A DNA stretch of 12,642 bases from Anaerolineales bacterium UBA1429. GTDB lineage: Bacteria > Chloroflexota > Anaerolineae > UBA1429. The stretch lies in contig DCTX01000087.1 of the NCBI GenBank assembly GCA_002329325.1, positions 1 to 12,642 on the forward strand, given 5' to 3'. The position numbers and the translations under genes are program-made. The notes under the pieces were generated by a model. It did not search any database, had not been told where the DNA came from, and saw only the letters and a program-made list of their open reading frames with translations. This document shows, in pieces, positions 1 through 9,764 of this stretch (within the stretch, counting starts at the first letter, position 1; the number at the start of each line of letters is the position of its first letter).

Positions 1-2246
<2,246 letters not shown>

Positions 2247-2253
<7 letters not shown>

Positions 2254-3755
2254 CGACGGAATTGATGACGGTCAAGGAACTGTGGCAGCTCGCCATGCCC
2301 GGCGAGACGGCCCTGGCTGCCGGGACGGCAGGCCTGGGACGCCGCGTGGCCTGGGTGACGACGCTGCGCGCCAGCTACCCTGCCCTGGGTGAGCTGGGAC
2401 AGGATTATCTCGTCCTGGCGCGGTTGGCGCTGGCCCGCCAACTGGACCAGCGCATGACGGTGAGTTACCTGTTGCAGCAGCTCGCCCGCGCCCAGGCGGC
2501 GGCGCTGGTCATCGACGAACTACCCACGCCCGCCGATTGCGTCCTGGCCGACGATCTGGGGCTGCCGCTGCTGGTCATCTCGGGGAGCGACCTGGTCTCG
2601 CTGGAGCGAACGCTGCTGCGGGCCCTGGTGGACCGCGAGGGCCAGTATGCCCGGCGCGAGTCCGAGATCCGCCAGCACCTCCACCTGTTGTACGCCCGGG
2701 GCGGCATCGCCGAGGTGCTGCAGGAGCTGGCCGATTGGGTGCAGGGTCAGGTGATCCTGCGCGATGCCGATGGCGCTCTCGTCGCCGAGACGCCGGCGGC
2801 ACCCATCGCAGCCCGCGAGGAGCGTCGCCCCATCGCCGCCGGCGGCCGGGGGCTGGGCGAGCTGACGGTGCGCGTCCCTTTGGGGCACGATAGCCCCCTC
2901 GATCCCCTCTACATACAGGAGACGGCCTCCGTGGCCGGCCTCGAACTGCTCCAGCGCCGCGTGCGCCAGGAGACCCAGGATCAGCTTGGGGCCGACCTGG
3001 TGGAAACGCTGCTGGACCGCACCCAATCGCCCGATGCCACCGTCGCCCGGTTCCGGCGGCTGGGCTACACCGTCGGCCCGGCGCGGCGACACCGCGTGAT
3101 CGCCGCCCAGGTGCCCGGCCAGCCCGACGCCCTGAACGCCTGCGCCACCCTCATGCGCGACCTGCAGTGGGCCGCCGATCGCGAGGGCGCCGAGTGCGTC
3201 TGGGTGCGCTATCAGGATACCATGGTGGCCTTCTGTTCCTTTGGCGGCCAGATACCCGAACGGCGCGTGCGCGAGTGGGTGCGCCAGGCCAGCGAGGGGC
3301 CGGGGCTGCCCGGCTGCGCCCTGGGCGTCAGCCGCATCGTCGAGGGCATCACGGGCCTGCGCGAGGCCGTGATGCAGGCCACCGAGGCATGTCGCTTGGG
3401 CCAACTTGTCAGCACGTGCACGAGTCCGTACTATTACGAGGACTTGGGCCTATACCGCCTGTTGGGTGGGCTGCGGGACCGCGAGGAGCTGGCGCGGTTC
3501 TATCGGGAGACGGTCGAACCGCTGGCGCGCTATGATCGCGAACACAACACCGAGCTGGTGCACACCCTCGACGTGTTCTTTGCAGAGAACGCCAACGCCA
3601 GCAGCACGGCCCGCAGCCTGTATGTGCACCGCAATACGCTGAACTATCGTCTCCAGCGGATTGTCGAGATCACAGGCATGGATCTGAACGACGCCGAGGC
3701 GCGCCTGGCCTTGCAGCTCGGCATCAAGATCCATCACCTCACCCAATGCCTGTAG
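2247..3755 (+). CDS. PucR-family transcriptional regulator
   Basis: A 502-residue cytosolic DNA-binding regulator. Residues ~7-125 match the PucR N-terminal ligand-sensing domain (MTVKELWQLA at the start, then GLGRRVAWVTTLR). Residues ~275-390 look like the CdaR GGDEF-like middle domain. Residues ~437-497 are the PucR C-terminal helix-turn-helix, with ASSTARSLYVHRNTLNYRLQ as the core. Family members include B. subtilis PucR (purine catabolism) and CdaR (sugar diacids), and usually act on nearby genes. Here the gene overlaps carB by 7 bases and is followed after 38 bases by glutamine synthetase, so a nitrogen-related signal is a reasonable inference; no ligand can be read from the sequence. 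The frame stays open upstream to 1926, but that part lies over conserved carB sequence and is not coding. Start 2247 is chosen on its ribosome binding site; 2265 (MTVKEL) is the alternative. Family assignment is secure, target genes are not. Confidence 0.92.
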
Positions 3756-3793
3756 GCCACCAGCGGACACGACGACACATCTAGGGGGCAGAC

Positions 3794-5125
3794 ATGATCG
3801 AGTGGACTCGGGATGCAATCATCCGGCATTGCCAGGAACAGAATGTGCGCTTCTTGAACCTTCAGTTCAGCGACATCGTGGGGCTCGTCAAGAGCATCAC
3901 CCTGTCGGTGAGCCAGATCGAGAGCGTGTTGGATCAGGGCGTGTGGTTCGACGGCTCCTCGATTCAGGGGTTCGCGCGAATTAGCGAGAGCGACATGTTC
4001 CTCTATCCCGATCTGTCCACCTTCGCCATCATCCCCTGGAAGAACGGGATCCACAAGACGGCGCGCCTCATCTGCAACGTCTTTACCCCCGATGGCGAGC
4101 GCTTTGCGGGCGCCCCGCGCACCGCCCTCATCCAGGCGATGGAGGAGGCGGCCAGCATGGGCTTTGAGTACCGGGTGGGCCCTGAGCTCGAGTTCTTTTT
4201 GTTCGAGACTGACGAGCAGGGGAACCCCATCGCCGAGGCCGTGCACGATCAGGCCGGCTACTTTGACGCCACCTCCGACCGGGGCATGATCGTCCGCCAG
4301 GAGATGTCGGCAGCGCTGGAGGCCTTTGACATCGAGGTCCAGACGGGCCATCACGAGGGAGCCCCCGGCCAGCACGAGATCGACTTCCGCTACCAGGAGG
4401 CGCTCCGGGCCGCCGATAGCGCCGTGACCTTCAAGTACGTGCTCAAGGCCGTGGCCCAGCAGCATGGGCTCTATGCCACTTTTATGCCCAAGCCGGTGCA
4501 GGGCATCAACGGCTCGGGCATGCACGTCCACCAGAGCCTGGCCAGCATCGCCACGGGGCAGAACCTCTTTGCCGATCCCGCCGACGAATACGGCCTTTCG
4601 GATCTGGCCAAGCACTTTATGGCCGGGCAACTGCGCCATGCCCGCGCCATGACCGCCGTCCTGGCCCCCCTGGTGAATTCGTACAAGCGGCTGGTGCCGG
4701 GCTACGAGGCGCCCGTGTATGTGAGCTGGGCGCGCATCAACCGTTCGGCCTTGATCCGCATCCCCCGGGCCCAGGGCAGTGAGGCCGTCCGCCTGGAGCT
4801 GCGCTGCCCCGATCCGAGCTGCAACCCCTACCTGGCGTTCGCCGTCATGCTCAAGTGCGGGCTGGATGGCGTCAAGAACCAGTTGCCGCTGCCCGAGCCC
4901 AGCGAAGAGGATCTGTACGAGGCCGAGTGGGCGCGCATCGGCCTGGAGACCCTGCCGGGCTCCCTCAAAGAGGCCATCGACCTGGCCACCGAGGACTCGG
5001 TGGTGCAGGAGGCCCTTGGCCCCCACATCTTTGAGCGCTATGTGGACGCCAAGCTGCAGGAGTGGGATGCCTATCGCATCGCCGTCACCAACTGGGAGCT
5101 GGATCGGTACCTGAGGGTCTACTAG
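3794..5125 (+). CDS. glnA: Glutamine synthetase, type I-alpha
   Basis: A 443-residue enzyme that joins ammonia to glutamate using ATP, the main route of ammonium assimilation; GSI forms a cytosolic dodecamer. The start has AGGGGGC at 3782-3788. Visible motifs are FDGSSIQGFARISESDM (residues 52-68), the metal-binding GPELEFFLF, HHEGAPGQHEIDF, the ATP-site KPVQGINGSGMHVH, the Glu-flap region NSYKRLVPGYEAP and the C-terminal WELDRYLRVY. Length and the last motif match B. subtilis GlnA (444 residues, WEREQYMSQY). Arg62, linked to feedback control in the alpha subclass, is present. The ~25-residue insertion and adenylylation loop of the beta subclass are absent, so covalent control by GlnE is unlikely. 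The gene lies 38 bases after the PucR-type regulator with no terminator between, suggesting co-transcription. It fits carB, whose partner CarA uses glutamine. Very secure. Confidence 0.97.
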   Translation: MIEWTRDAIIRHCQEQNVRFLNLQFSDIVGLVKSITLSVSQIESVLDQGVWFDGSSIQGFARISESDMFLYPDLSTFAIIPWKNGIHKTARLICNVFTPDGERFAGAPRTALIQAMEEAASMGFEYRVGPELEFFLFETDEQGNPIAEAVHDQAGYFDATSDRGMIVRQEMSAALEAFDIEVQTGHHEGAPGQHEIDFRYQEALRAADSAVTFKYVLKAVAQQHGLYATFMPKPVQGINGSGMHVHQSLASIATGQNLFADPADEYGLSDLAKHFMAGQLRHARAMTAVLAPLVNSYKRLVPGYEAPVYVSWARINRSALIRIPRAQGSEAVRLELRCPDPSCNPYLAFAVMLKCGLDGVKNQLPLPEPSEEDLYEAEWARIGLETLPGSLKEAIDLATEDSVVQEALGPHIFERYVDAKLQEWDAYRIAVTNWELDRYLRVY

Positions 5126-5172
5126 CGCTGCCTGTAGGGCGGCCTCGCCGCGGCACCACACACCCACATGCA

Positions 5173-5180
5173 GAGGGAGG
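5173..5180 (+). promoter_or_regulatory. Ribosome binding site deciding the dehydrogenase start
   Basis: GAGGGAGG lies 8 bases before the ATG at 5189. An in-frame ATG at 5168 sits upstream of this site and would add seven residues (MQREAEE) with no counterpart in the enzyme family. Start 5189 is therefore preferred. Confidence 0.6.
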
Positions 5181-5188
5181 CAGAGGAG

Positions 5189-6214
5189 ATGCGAACGGCC
5201 GTGTTCTACGGGGTGGGCCACATCGCTATGGCCGAGCGCCCGCGGCCCCAACCCGCCGCCGATGAAGTGCTAATCCAGGTGGCGGCCTGCGGCATCTGCG
5301 GCACCGACCGCCACATCATGCACGGCGAGTTCGCCACCCGCCCGCCTGTCATCATCGGCCACGAGTACGCCGGGATCGTGGCGGCGGTGGGCTCTCACGT
5401 CACGGACCTGGAGCCCGGCGTCGCCGTGGCGGTAGACCCCAACATCGTCTGCGGCGTCTGCCGGCCCTGCCAGCGCGGCCAGGTGCACATGTGTCGAAAC
5501 CTGTGGGCGCTGGGCGTGGATACGGACGGGGGCTTTGCCGAATACGCCGTGGCGCCCCGCGCCCAATGCTATCCCCTGCCCGAGGGCGTCTCGCTGCTGG
5601 AGGGCGCCATGGCCGAGCCGGTGGCCTGTTGCGTCCATGGCATGGACCTGGCCCAGGTCCGCTCGGGCGATACCGTCGCCGTGATCGGCGGCGGGGCCAT
5701 CGGGCAGATTCTGGCCCAGTTGGCGCGCCTGCAGGGCGCCGGCCGCGTCCTCGTTAGCGACCTGGCGGCCTCTCGCCGCGACATGGCCCTGCGGCTGGGC
5801 GCCGACGCGGCTATCGACCCCACGGACGAAGATCCCCTGGCCCCCGGCGGCATCCTCGAGGGCGGCGCCGATGTGGTGATCGAGGCCGTGGGCTCGGCGC
5901 GCACCACAGCCCAGGCCATCGCCTGGGCGGCGCCGGGCGGCACGGTGCTCTGGTTCGGCGTGACGCCCCCGGGTGAGACGGTCGCCGTCGAGCCCAATCT
6001 GATCTTTCAGAAGGAACTGACCATTCGCGGCGCCCGCATCAACCCCTTCACCCATGCGCGGGCGCTGGCGCTGCTGGCATCGGGGCGGCTCCAGGTGCGC
6101 CCGCTGATCACCCAGCAGGCCCCGCTGGAGGCGCTGCCGGCGCTCCTGGCGGAGGGCCCTGGCGAGCAGATCAAGACGGTCATCACGCCCAACCCAGAGC
6201 TGCTGGCTCGCTGA
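5189..6214 (+). CDS. Zinc-dependent medium-chain dehydrogenase (polyol/alcohol type)
   Basis: A 341-residue enzyme of the zinc alcohol dehydrogenase family, close in layout to sorbitol/L-iditol and L-threonine dehydrogenases. The catalytic zinc ligands are readable as Cys37 (CGICGTD) with His58-Glu59 (GHEYAG), and Glu143 in AEPVACC. The structural zinc site is complete, with Cys88, Cys91, Cys94 and Cys102. The Rossmann domain starts at VAVIGGGAIGQ (~163-173). Asp191 at the end of its second strand favours NAD over NADP. The enzyme would oxidise a secondary alcohol or polyol to a ketone; the exact substrate cannot be read. It lies 63 bases after glnA with no T-tailed hairpin between, and a strong terminator follows, so it is probably the last gene of the carB-pucR-glnA run. 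It has no obvious metabolic tie to those genes. Family is certain, substrate unknown. Confidence 0.92.
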   Translation: MRTAVFYGVGHIAMAERPRPQPAADEVLIQVAACGICGTDRHIMHGEFATRPPVIIGHEYAGIVAAVGSHVTDLEPGVAVAVDPNIVCGVCRPCQRGQVHMCRNLWALGVDTDGGFAEYAVAPRAQCYPLPEGVSLLEGAMAEPVACCVHGMDLAQVRSGDTVAVIGGGAIGQILAQLARLQGAGRVLVSDLAASRRDMALRLGADAAIDPTDEDPLAPGGILEGGADVVIEAVGSARTTAQAIAWAAPGGTVLWFGVTPPGETVAVEPNLIFQKELTIRGARINPFTHARALALLASGRLQVRPLITQQAPLEALPALLAEGPGEQIKTVITPNPELLAR

Positions 6215-6297
6215 GGCGCGGCCTCATAGGCCTCCCCCTCTGCGTCGAGCGGGCAGGGATGCCGTGCGGCAAGGATCCGGCGCCCAATCACGGATGA

Positions 6298-6333
6298 CAG
6301 GGGGCAAAGACGAACTTCGCCCCCTGCTTTTTT
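6298..6333 (+). terminator. Rho-independent terminator after the dehydrogenase
   Basis: The left arm CAGGGGGCAAAG (6298-6309) pairs with CTTCGCCCCCTG (6315-6326) with one mismatch, over a 5-base loop. A T-run follows (6328-6333) and then a second T-rich stretch to 6340. It separates the upstream cluster from the gene at 6502. Confidence 0.9.
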
Positions 6334-6438
6334 ATGTTTTACTGTGTTTTCTCCCTGTCGGGGTGGACACGCACTCGGTCGGCGAGCCAGACACCCATGG
6401 CCCGGGCTGGCGACGCCGCCATCCTGAGGCCAGGGCGA

Positions 6439-6467
6439 TAGACACCCCGCCCTGCCTGTGCTACACT
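6439..6467 (+). promoter_or_regulatory. Sigma-70-type promoter for the TIM-barrel gene
   Basis: The -35 box TAGACA (6439-6444) matches the consensus at five of six positions. A 17-base spacer leads to the -10 box TACACT (6462-6467), preceded by an extended -10 TGC. Transcription would begin near 6474, about 28 bases before the chosen start codon. The rest of the 287-base gap 6215-6501 holds the terminator at 6298-6333 and nothing else I can recognise. Confidence 0.6.
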
Positions 6468-6487
6468 CTGCCCATCACCGCAACAAT

Positions 6488-6494
6488 GAGGAGG
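6488..6494 (+). promoter_or_regulatory. Ribosome binding site deciding the TIM-barrel start
   Basis: GAGGAGG ends one base before an ATG at 6496 but seven bases before the in-frame ATG at 6502. Normal spacing therefore points to 6502 as the real start. Confidence 0.6.
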
Positions 6495-6501
6495 CATGCC
6501 G

Positions 6502-7422
6502 ATGAAGAGATCGTGGGAATCCGTACTGACCCTGAGCGTGGTGCATTTCATGCTCTTCCCCGAGACCATGGCAGGCGAGGGCCCCGTGGTCGAGAGCATC
6601 GAGAAGCTGGCTCTGGACGATTTCCTGGGCGGCGTCGAGATCACCCTCATCAAAGATCCGCAGGCGCGGGCCGCCGTGCGCAGCATCGCCGCCCAGAGCG
6701 GCCTCAAGCTGGGCTTTGGCGCGCAACCGGTGCTGTTGAGCTCGGGCACGAGCCTCAACAACCTGGATGACGCCGGGCGCAAGAGGGCCGTGGAGCTGAT
6801 CCAGGGGTGCATTGACCAGGCCGCTGAGATGGGCTGCGCGCGCCTCGCCTTCCTCACCGGCCCCGATCCCGGCGATGCCCAGCGCGATCGCGCCCTGGAC
6901 CTGCTGGCCGATTCTGTCAAGACCCTCTGCGCCTATGGCGCTGACAAGGGCCTGGCCCTGACCCTGGAGACCTTTGATCGCGATATAGACAAAAAGTCGA
7001 TCCTGGGGCCTTCGGAGCTATCCGCCGCCTTTGCCAAACGCATCCGCGAGGACTATCCCACCTTTGGGCTCATGTACGATCTGAGCCACATGCCGCTGCT
7101 GCACGAGACGGCGCGCGAGGCCCTGCCTCTGCTGCGACCCTACCTGGTGCACATGCATGTGGGCAACGCCGTCATGATCCCCGGCAAGCCCGCCTTTGGC
7201 GACCTGCACCCGCGCTTTGGCTATCCCAACAGCGAGAACGACACGCCGGAGCTGATCGAATTCCTGCAGACCCTGTTCGAGATCGGCTACCTCCAGGACG
7301 CACCGGCGGAGACCAAGCCGTGGGTGGGGATCGAGGTCCGGCCCCAGGGCGAGGAAGCCTCGGAGTTGATCTGGGCCCAGACCAAGCGCACATGGCGCGC
7401 GGCCTGGTCCGCGCTGAGCTGA
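6502..7422 (+). CDS. Sugar-phosphate isomerase/epimerase-like TIM-barrel protein
   Basis: A 306-residue protein resembling the xylose isomerase-like TIM-barrel superfamily (AP endonuclease 2 fold), whose members isomerise or epimerise sugars with a bound divalent metal. Candidate metal ligands sit at the ends of the expected strands: Glu156 (LTLETFD), Asp193 and His196 (YDLSHMPLL), His219 (VHMHVGN) and Glu278 (VGIEVRP). His236 in DLHPRFG may also take part. No signal peptide is visible, so it is cytosolic. It is the first gene of its own transcript, with a promoter at 6439-6467. A small membrane protein gene follows after 40 bases. The nearby polyol-type dehydrogenase would suit a shared sugar or inositol pathway, but a terminator separates the two genes. 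The fold is fairly sure and the substrate is unknown. Confidence 0.85.
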   Translation: MKRSWESVLTLSVVHFMLFPETMAGEGPVVESIEKLALDDFLGGVEITLIKDPQARAAVRSIAAQSGLKLGFGAQPVLLSSGTSLNNLDDAGRKRAVELIQGCIDQAAEMGCARLAFLTGPDPGDAQRDRALDLLADSVKTLCAYGADKGLALTLETFDRDIDKKSILGPSELSAAFAKRIREDYPTFGLMYDLSHMPLLHETAREALPLLRPYLVHMHVGNAVMIPGKPAFGDLHPRFGYPNSENDTPELIEFLQTLFEIGYLQDAPAETKPWVGIEVRPQGEEASELIWAQTKRTWRAAWSALS

Positions 7423-7462
7423 CCCAGGGCATCGGAGACAGCGGCGAGGAGGCACCGAGCCT

Positions 7463-7828
7463 GTGCGAAACCGCAGCATCATGGTCATCATCGCCCTCCT
7501 GGCGGTGCTCATCTGGGCAGGGATCGTGGCGTTCATGCATCGGCATCCCCCCGCTGCCGAGAACCAGGTCATCCTGGTGGTGATGGCGGGGCTGGCCGTG
7601 CTGTGCACGGTGATGCCCCTCTCCTACGGGCTGAACGCCCGCTGGGCGCCGGCGTTGGGCCGTGTGGGCGACATGAACCGCGCCCTGCGCCAGGGGCTGC
7701 TGGCCGCGCTGATCGCCGGCGTGCTGCTGGCGCTGCACCTGATGCATATGCTGCCCCCCGATCGGGCGCTGGTGCTCATCGCCATCGTGATCCTGTTGGA
7801 GGCGCTGTTCTACATCCGGCGGCGCTGA
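7463..7828 (+). CDS. Small four-helix membrane protein, unknown function
   Basis: The reading frame begins with GTG (7463) and encodes 121 residues; I do not recognise the family. Four hydrophobic stretches suggest membrane helices at about residues 7-25 (IMVIIALLAVLIWAG), 36-56, 76-95 (GLLAALIAGVLLALHLM) and 100-117, with a short polar loop between the second and third and an RRR end. GAGGAGG at 7446-7452 lies ten bases before the GTG; an ATG at 7481 is an alternative start that keeps most of the first helix. It follows the TIM-barrel gene by 40 bases and precedes a strong terminator, so the two are probably one transcript. The third-codon-position GC bias of this frame supports coding. It could be a small integral membrane protein partnering an unknown transport or envelope process. 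No function is claimed. Confidence 0.75.
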   Translation: MRNRSIMVIIALLAVLIWAGIVAFMHRHPPAAENQVILVVMAGLAVLCTVMPLSYGLNARWAPALGRVGDMNRALRQGLLAALIAGVLLALHLMHMLPPDRALVLIAIVILLEALFYIRRR

Positions 7829-7842
7829 CCCGATCAAGAAGC

Positions 7843-7872
7843 AAGAGGCGGGCCGTATGGCCCGCCTCTTTT
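7843..7872 (+). terminator. Terminator between convergent genes
   Basis: A perfect 12-base-pair hairpin: AAGAGGCGGGCC (7843-7854), loop GTAT, then GGCCCGCCTCTT (7859-7870) followed by more T. It ends the + strand unit. On the minus strand the hairpin is followed only by a weak T-rich run, so termination of the protease gene there is possible but less certain. Confidence 0.9.
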
Positions 7873-7917
7873 GTCTGCAAGCAAAGCGGCGCGTCGCCCT
7901 CTTGGGGCGCCCTCGCC

Positions 7918-9573
7918 TCAGGGCAGGTCGCCCGGCACCCAGAAGGTGTTCAGGATGCGCTCCAGCGCCGCCCAACCCTGGTCGCCCTGGAATTGCACCC
8001 AGACCGCCACCATAAAGCTCCCATCCTCGGGGGTAGCGGCCACGATGACGATGTTCGAGTCCACGGCGCCGCACCCCGAGAAGAGGTCGGCCGAGCCCTC
8101 GTAGAACGGATCCGAGTACGCCTCGCGCCCATCGTAGGTGCTGCAGGCGCCCTCCGCGGAGATGTCATCGTAGTAGAGGTCCAGGAAGGTATCCGGTGTG
8201 AACTCGTCCACGAGGACGCGCGAGGCGAGCAGCACCACGCCCGGCGCGGAGTAGGTATCCGAGAAAGCATCGGCATCCGGCGCGGCGATCAGGCGCGGCC
8301 CGATGATGCTGCCGTCATCCGGGTTGGTCCAGTAGCTGCTGCGCACATCGCTCCAGGAGGCCGGCACATCCATCTCTAGGGTGTCGGTATCGTCCCGAAT
8401 GGTGACATAGTCCTCCTCCGGGATGATGGTGGTGGGCTGCTCCTCCAGCGTGTAGGAAACCGCCAGCTCGCGGCCGTTGATCTGCCCCTCGAGCACCTCA
8501 CCCGTGGCAAAGCGCAGCACCGAGACCGAGAGCACATCGTCGGGCACGTGGCTGCGCAGGATGCTGCAGTAGTCGCTCATGGTGCCATCCAGCCCCAGCA
8601 CCAGCCCCTCCAGGTCGAGGATCAGGTCGCCACCCTTGATGCCTGCCTTGTCGGCGGGGGAGCCCGACTTGACCGAGGCCACCCACAGGCCAGTTGTCTC
8701 GCCGTCGCTCACCACCTGGCCGTTGATGCCGATGGAGGTCACGTCCTGCCCGGAGACGAGCCGGTCCAGCAGGCTCTCCACCTCGGTGCGGCCGATGGCA
8801 TAGCTCTGGCGCGTGGAGAGGTCGGCGGCAAAGTTGACGCCCACGACCTTGCCATCGCGGGTGACCAGGGGGCCGCCCGAGTTGCCTCGGTTCAGCAGCG
8901 CGTCGTGCTCGATGACGTAGTCCACCGAGGCCCAATCGGTGTTGCCATCGGCCCGTTCCTTGGAGACGATCCCCCGGGTGAGAGTGTACTCGGGGTCGCC
9001 CAGGGGAAAGCCCGCCACATAGACCTCCAGGCCGGGCGTGGGCACGTCGTCATACCACTCCAGATAGGAGAAGTCGCTGCCCTCGATCTGGATGACGGCC
9101 AGGTCGGAGCACTCGGATGCGCCCAGAACGCGGGCGTTGCGCGGCCGGGTCTCGCCGGCCACCCACACCCGCAGGAACGCAGCGCCCGTGGCCACATGGT
9201 TGTTCGTAATGGCAAGGCCGGAGGGATCGATGATAAAGCCCGAGCCGCGGCCGGCGACGTTGAGCTGCCGCCCGAACTCGGGATCCACAAAGCTGCCCTG
9301 TGCCTCGATCTGCACCACGGCCAGCTTGACATCCTCGAGCTGTGAGACGGCGGCGGGGCCTTCCGGCTCGGACGTGGCCGTGGGCTCCGGCGTGGCCTCC
9401 GGCTCGGAGGTGGCCGTCGGCGGCACGGTGGCCTCAAGCGTGGCCGTCACCACCAGCACAACCGGGCTGGGTTCCGGCGGGGGCTGGTCGCCCTGCAGCA
9501 AGCCGCAGCCAGCCAACACCAGGACGAGAGCCGTGAGCACGAGCGCGATCAGGGGGATACGTTTGGCTACCAT
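7918..9573 (-). CDS. Lipoprotein trypsin-like (S1C) serine protease with PDZ domain
   Basis: A 551-residue exported protease of the HtrA/DegP type, which cuts or guards misfolded envelope proteins. Residues 1-23 are a lipoprotein signal with lipobox LAGC (Cys23), so the protein should be anchored to the outer face of the membrane. Residues ~30-75 are a Pro/Thr/Glu-rich linker with a short repeat. The catalytic triad is complete: His126 (ITNNHVATG), Asp157 (CSDLAVIQ) and Ser232 (NRGNSGGPL). Residues ~281-365 are a PDZ domain (GSPADKAGIKGGDLIL). Residues ~383-551 form an extra domain I do not recognise firmly, starting near YVTIRDDTDTLEMDVPASW and holding two Cys-containing segments (GACSTYDG, FSGCGAVDS). 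The start at 9573 has AAGGAG five bases before it; the frame is open further upstream, but that part has no signal-like sequence. The gene is divergent from the glycosyltransferase. Protease identity is secure. Confidence 0.93.
   Translation of the reverse strand: MVAKRIPLIALVLTALVLVLAGCGLLQGDQPPPEPSPVVLVVTATLEATVPPTATSEPEATPEPTATSEPEGPAAVSQLEDVKLAVVQIEAQGSFVDPEFGRQLNVAGRGSGFIIDPSGLAITNNHVATGAAFLRVWVAGETRPRNARVLGASECSDLAVIQIEGSDFSYLEWYDDVPTPGLEVYVAGFPLGDPEYTLTRGIVSKERADGNTDWASVDYVIEHDALLNRGNSGGPLVTRDGKVVGVNFAADLSTRQSYAIGRTEVESLLDRLVSGQDVTSIGINGQVVSDGETTGLWVASVKSGSPADKAGIKGGDLILDLEGLVLGLDGTMSDYCSILRSHVPDDVLSVSVLRFATGEVLEGQINGRELAVSYTLEEQPTTIIPEEDYVTIRDDTDTLEMDVPASWSDVRSSYWTNPDDGSIIGPRLIAAPDADAFSDTYSAPGVVLLASRVLVDEFTPDTFLDLYYDDISAEGACSTYDGREAYSDPFYEGSADLFSGCGAVDSNIVIVAATPEDGSFMVAVWVQFQGDQGWAALERILNTFWVPGDLP
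9362..9417 (-). repeat. Short tandem repeat in the protease linker
   Basis: Two 20-base copies (9362-9381 and 9398-9417, + strand TCCGGCTCGGACGTGGCCGT and the same with one C-to-G change) lie 36 bases apart, exactly twelve codons. Both encode TATSEPE in the Pro/Thr/Glu linker (residues 53-71), so the linker can lengthen or shorten in frame. Confidence 0.75.
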
Positions 9574-9661
9574 GCTTCTCCTTGCCCGGATCGCGCCCGA
9601 GAGCCGTGGCGCGGCGCGCCCGCTTGCGCCGCCGTCCCAGGCCCCGATACGACCCTTGAGT

Positions 9662-9678
9662 AGTCTATCATCATTATA
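9662..9678 (-). promoter_or_regulatory. Candidate -10 elements for the protease gene
   Basis: Reading the minus strand, a perfect TATAAT occupies 9678-9673, and an extended -10 TGATAGACT occupies 9670-9662. Neither has a convincing -35 box 16-18 bases upstream. Either would give a leader of roughly 80-100 bases before the start at 9573. Which one is used cannot be told. Confidence 0.45.
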
Positions 9679-9727
9679 CATACAGATGGGCTTGCCGGCG
9701 ACCCGGCTAGGTTCTGGGCGCCAACTG

Positions 9728-9736
9728 TGGTAGACT
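9728..9736 (+). promoter_or_regulatory. Extended -10 element for the glycosyltransferase gene
   Basis: TGGTAGACT is an extended -10 with no good -35 box. A start near 9743 would leave a leader of about 20 bases before the ATG at 9765, which has GGGGGGA upstream at 9754-9760. It mirrors the minus-strand TGATAGACT 60 bases away. Confidence 0.5.
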
Positions 9737-9764
9737 GACGCCACTCGGCTGAAGGGGGGACGGG

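Noticed and set aside
2520..3404. 294-codon open frame on the minus strand
   Set aside because: It is antisense to the PucR-type regulator, is low in complexity and has no family resemblance.
5126..5188. GC-rich hairpin between glnA and the dehydrogenase (GCGGC/GCCGC)
   Set aside because: The stem is five bases and no T-run follows, so it does not qualify as a terminator.
3734..5251. 505-codon open frame on the minus strand
   Set aside because: It lies opposite glnA, whose protein matches a known family from end to end. Long antisense frames are expected in GC-rich genes, and its translation shows no recognisable domain.
5270..6055. 261-codon open frame on the minus strand
   Set aside because: It is antisense to the zinc dehydrogenase, whose metal ligands are all in place on the + strand.
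6215..6260. Small inverted repeat GGCCT-CAT-AGGCC
   Set aside because: The arms are five bases with no T-run and no promoter context; it is likely chance in GC-rich DNA.
8548..9345. 265-codon open frame on the + strand
   Set aside because: It is antisense to the protease, which has a complete catalytic triad on the minus strand.
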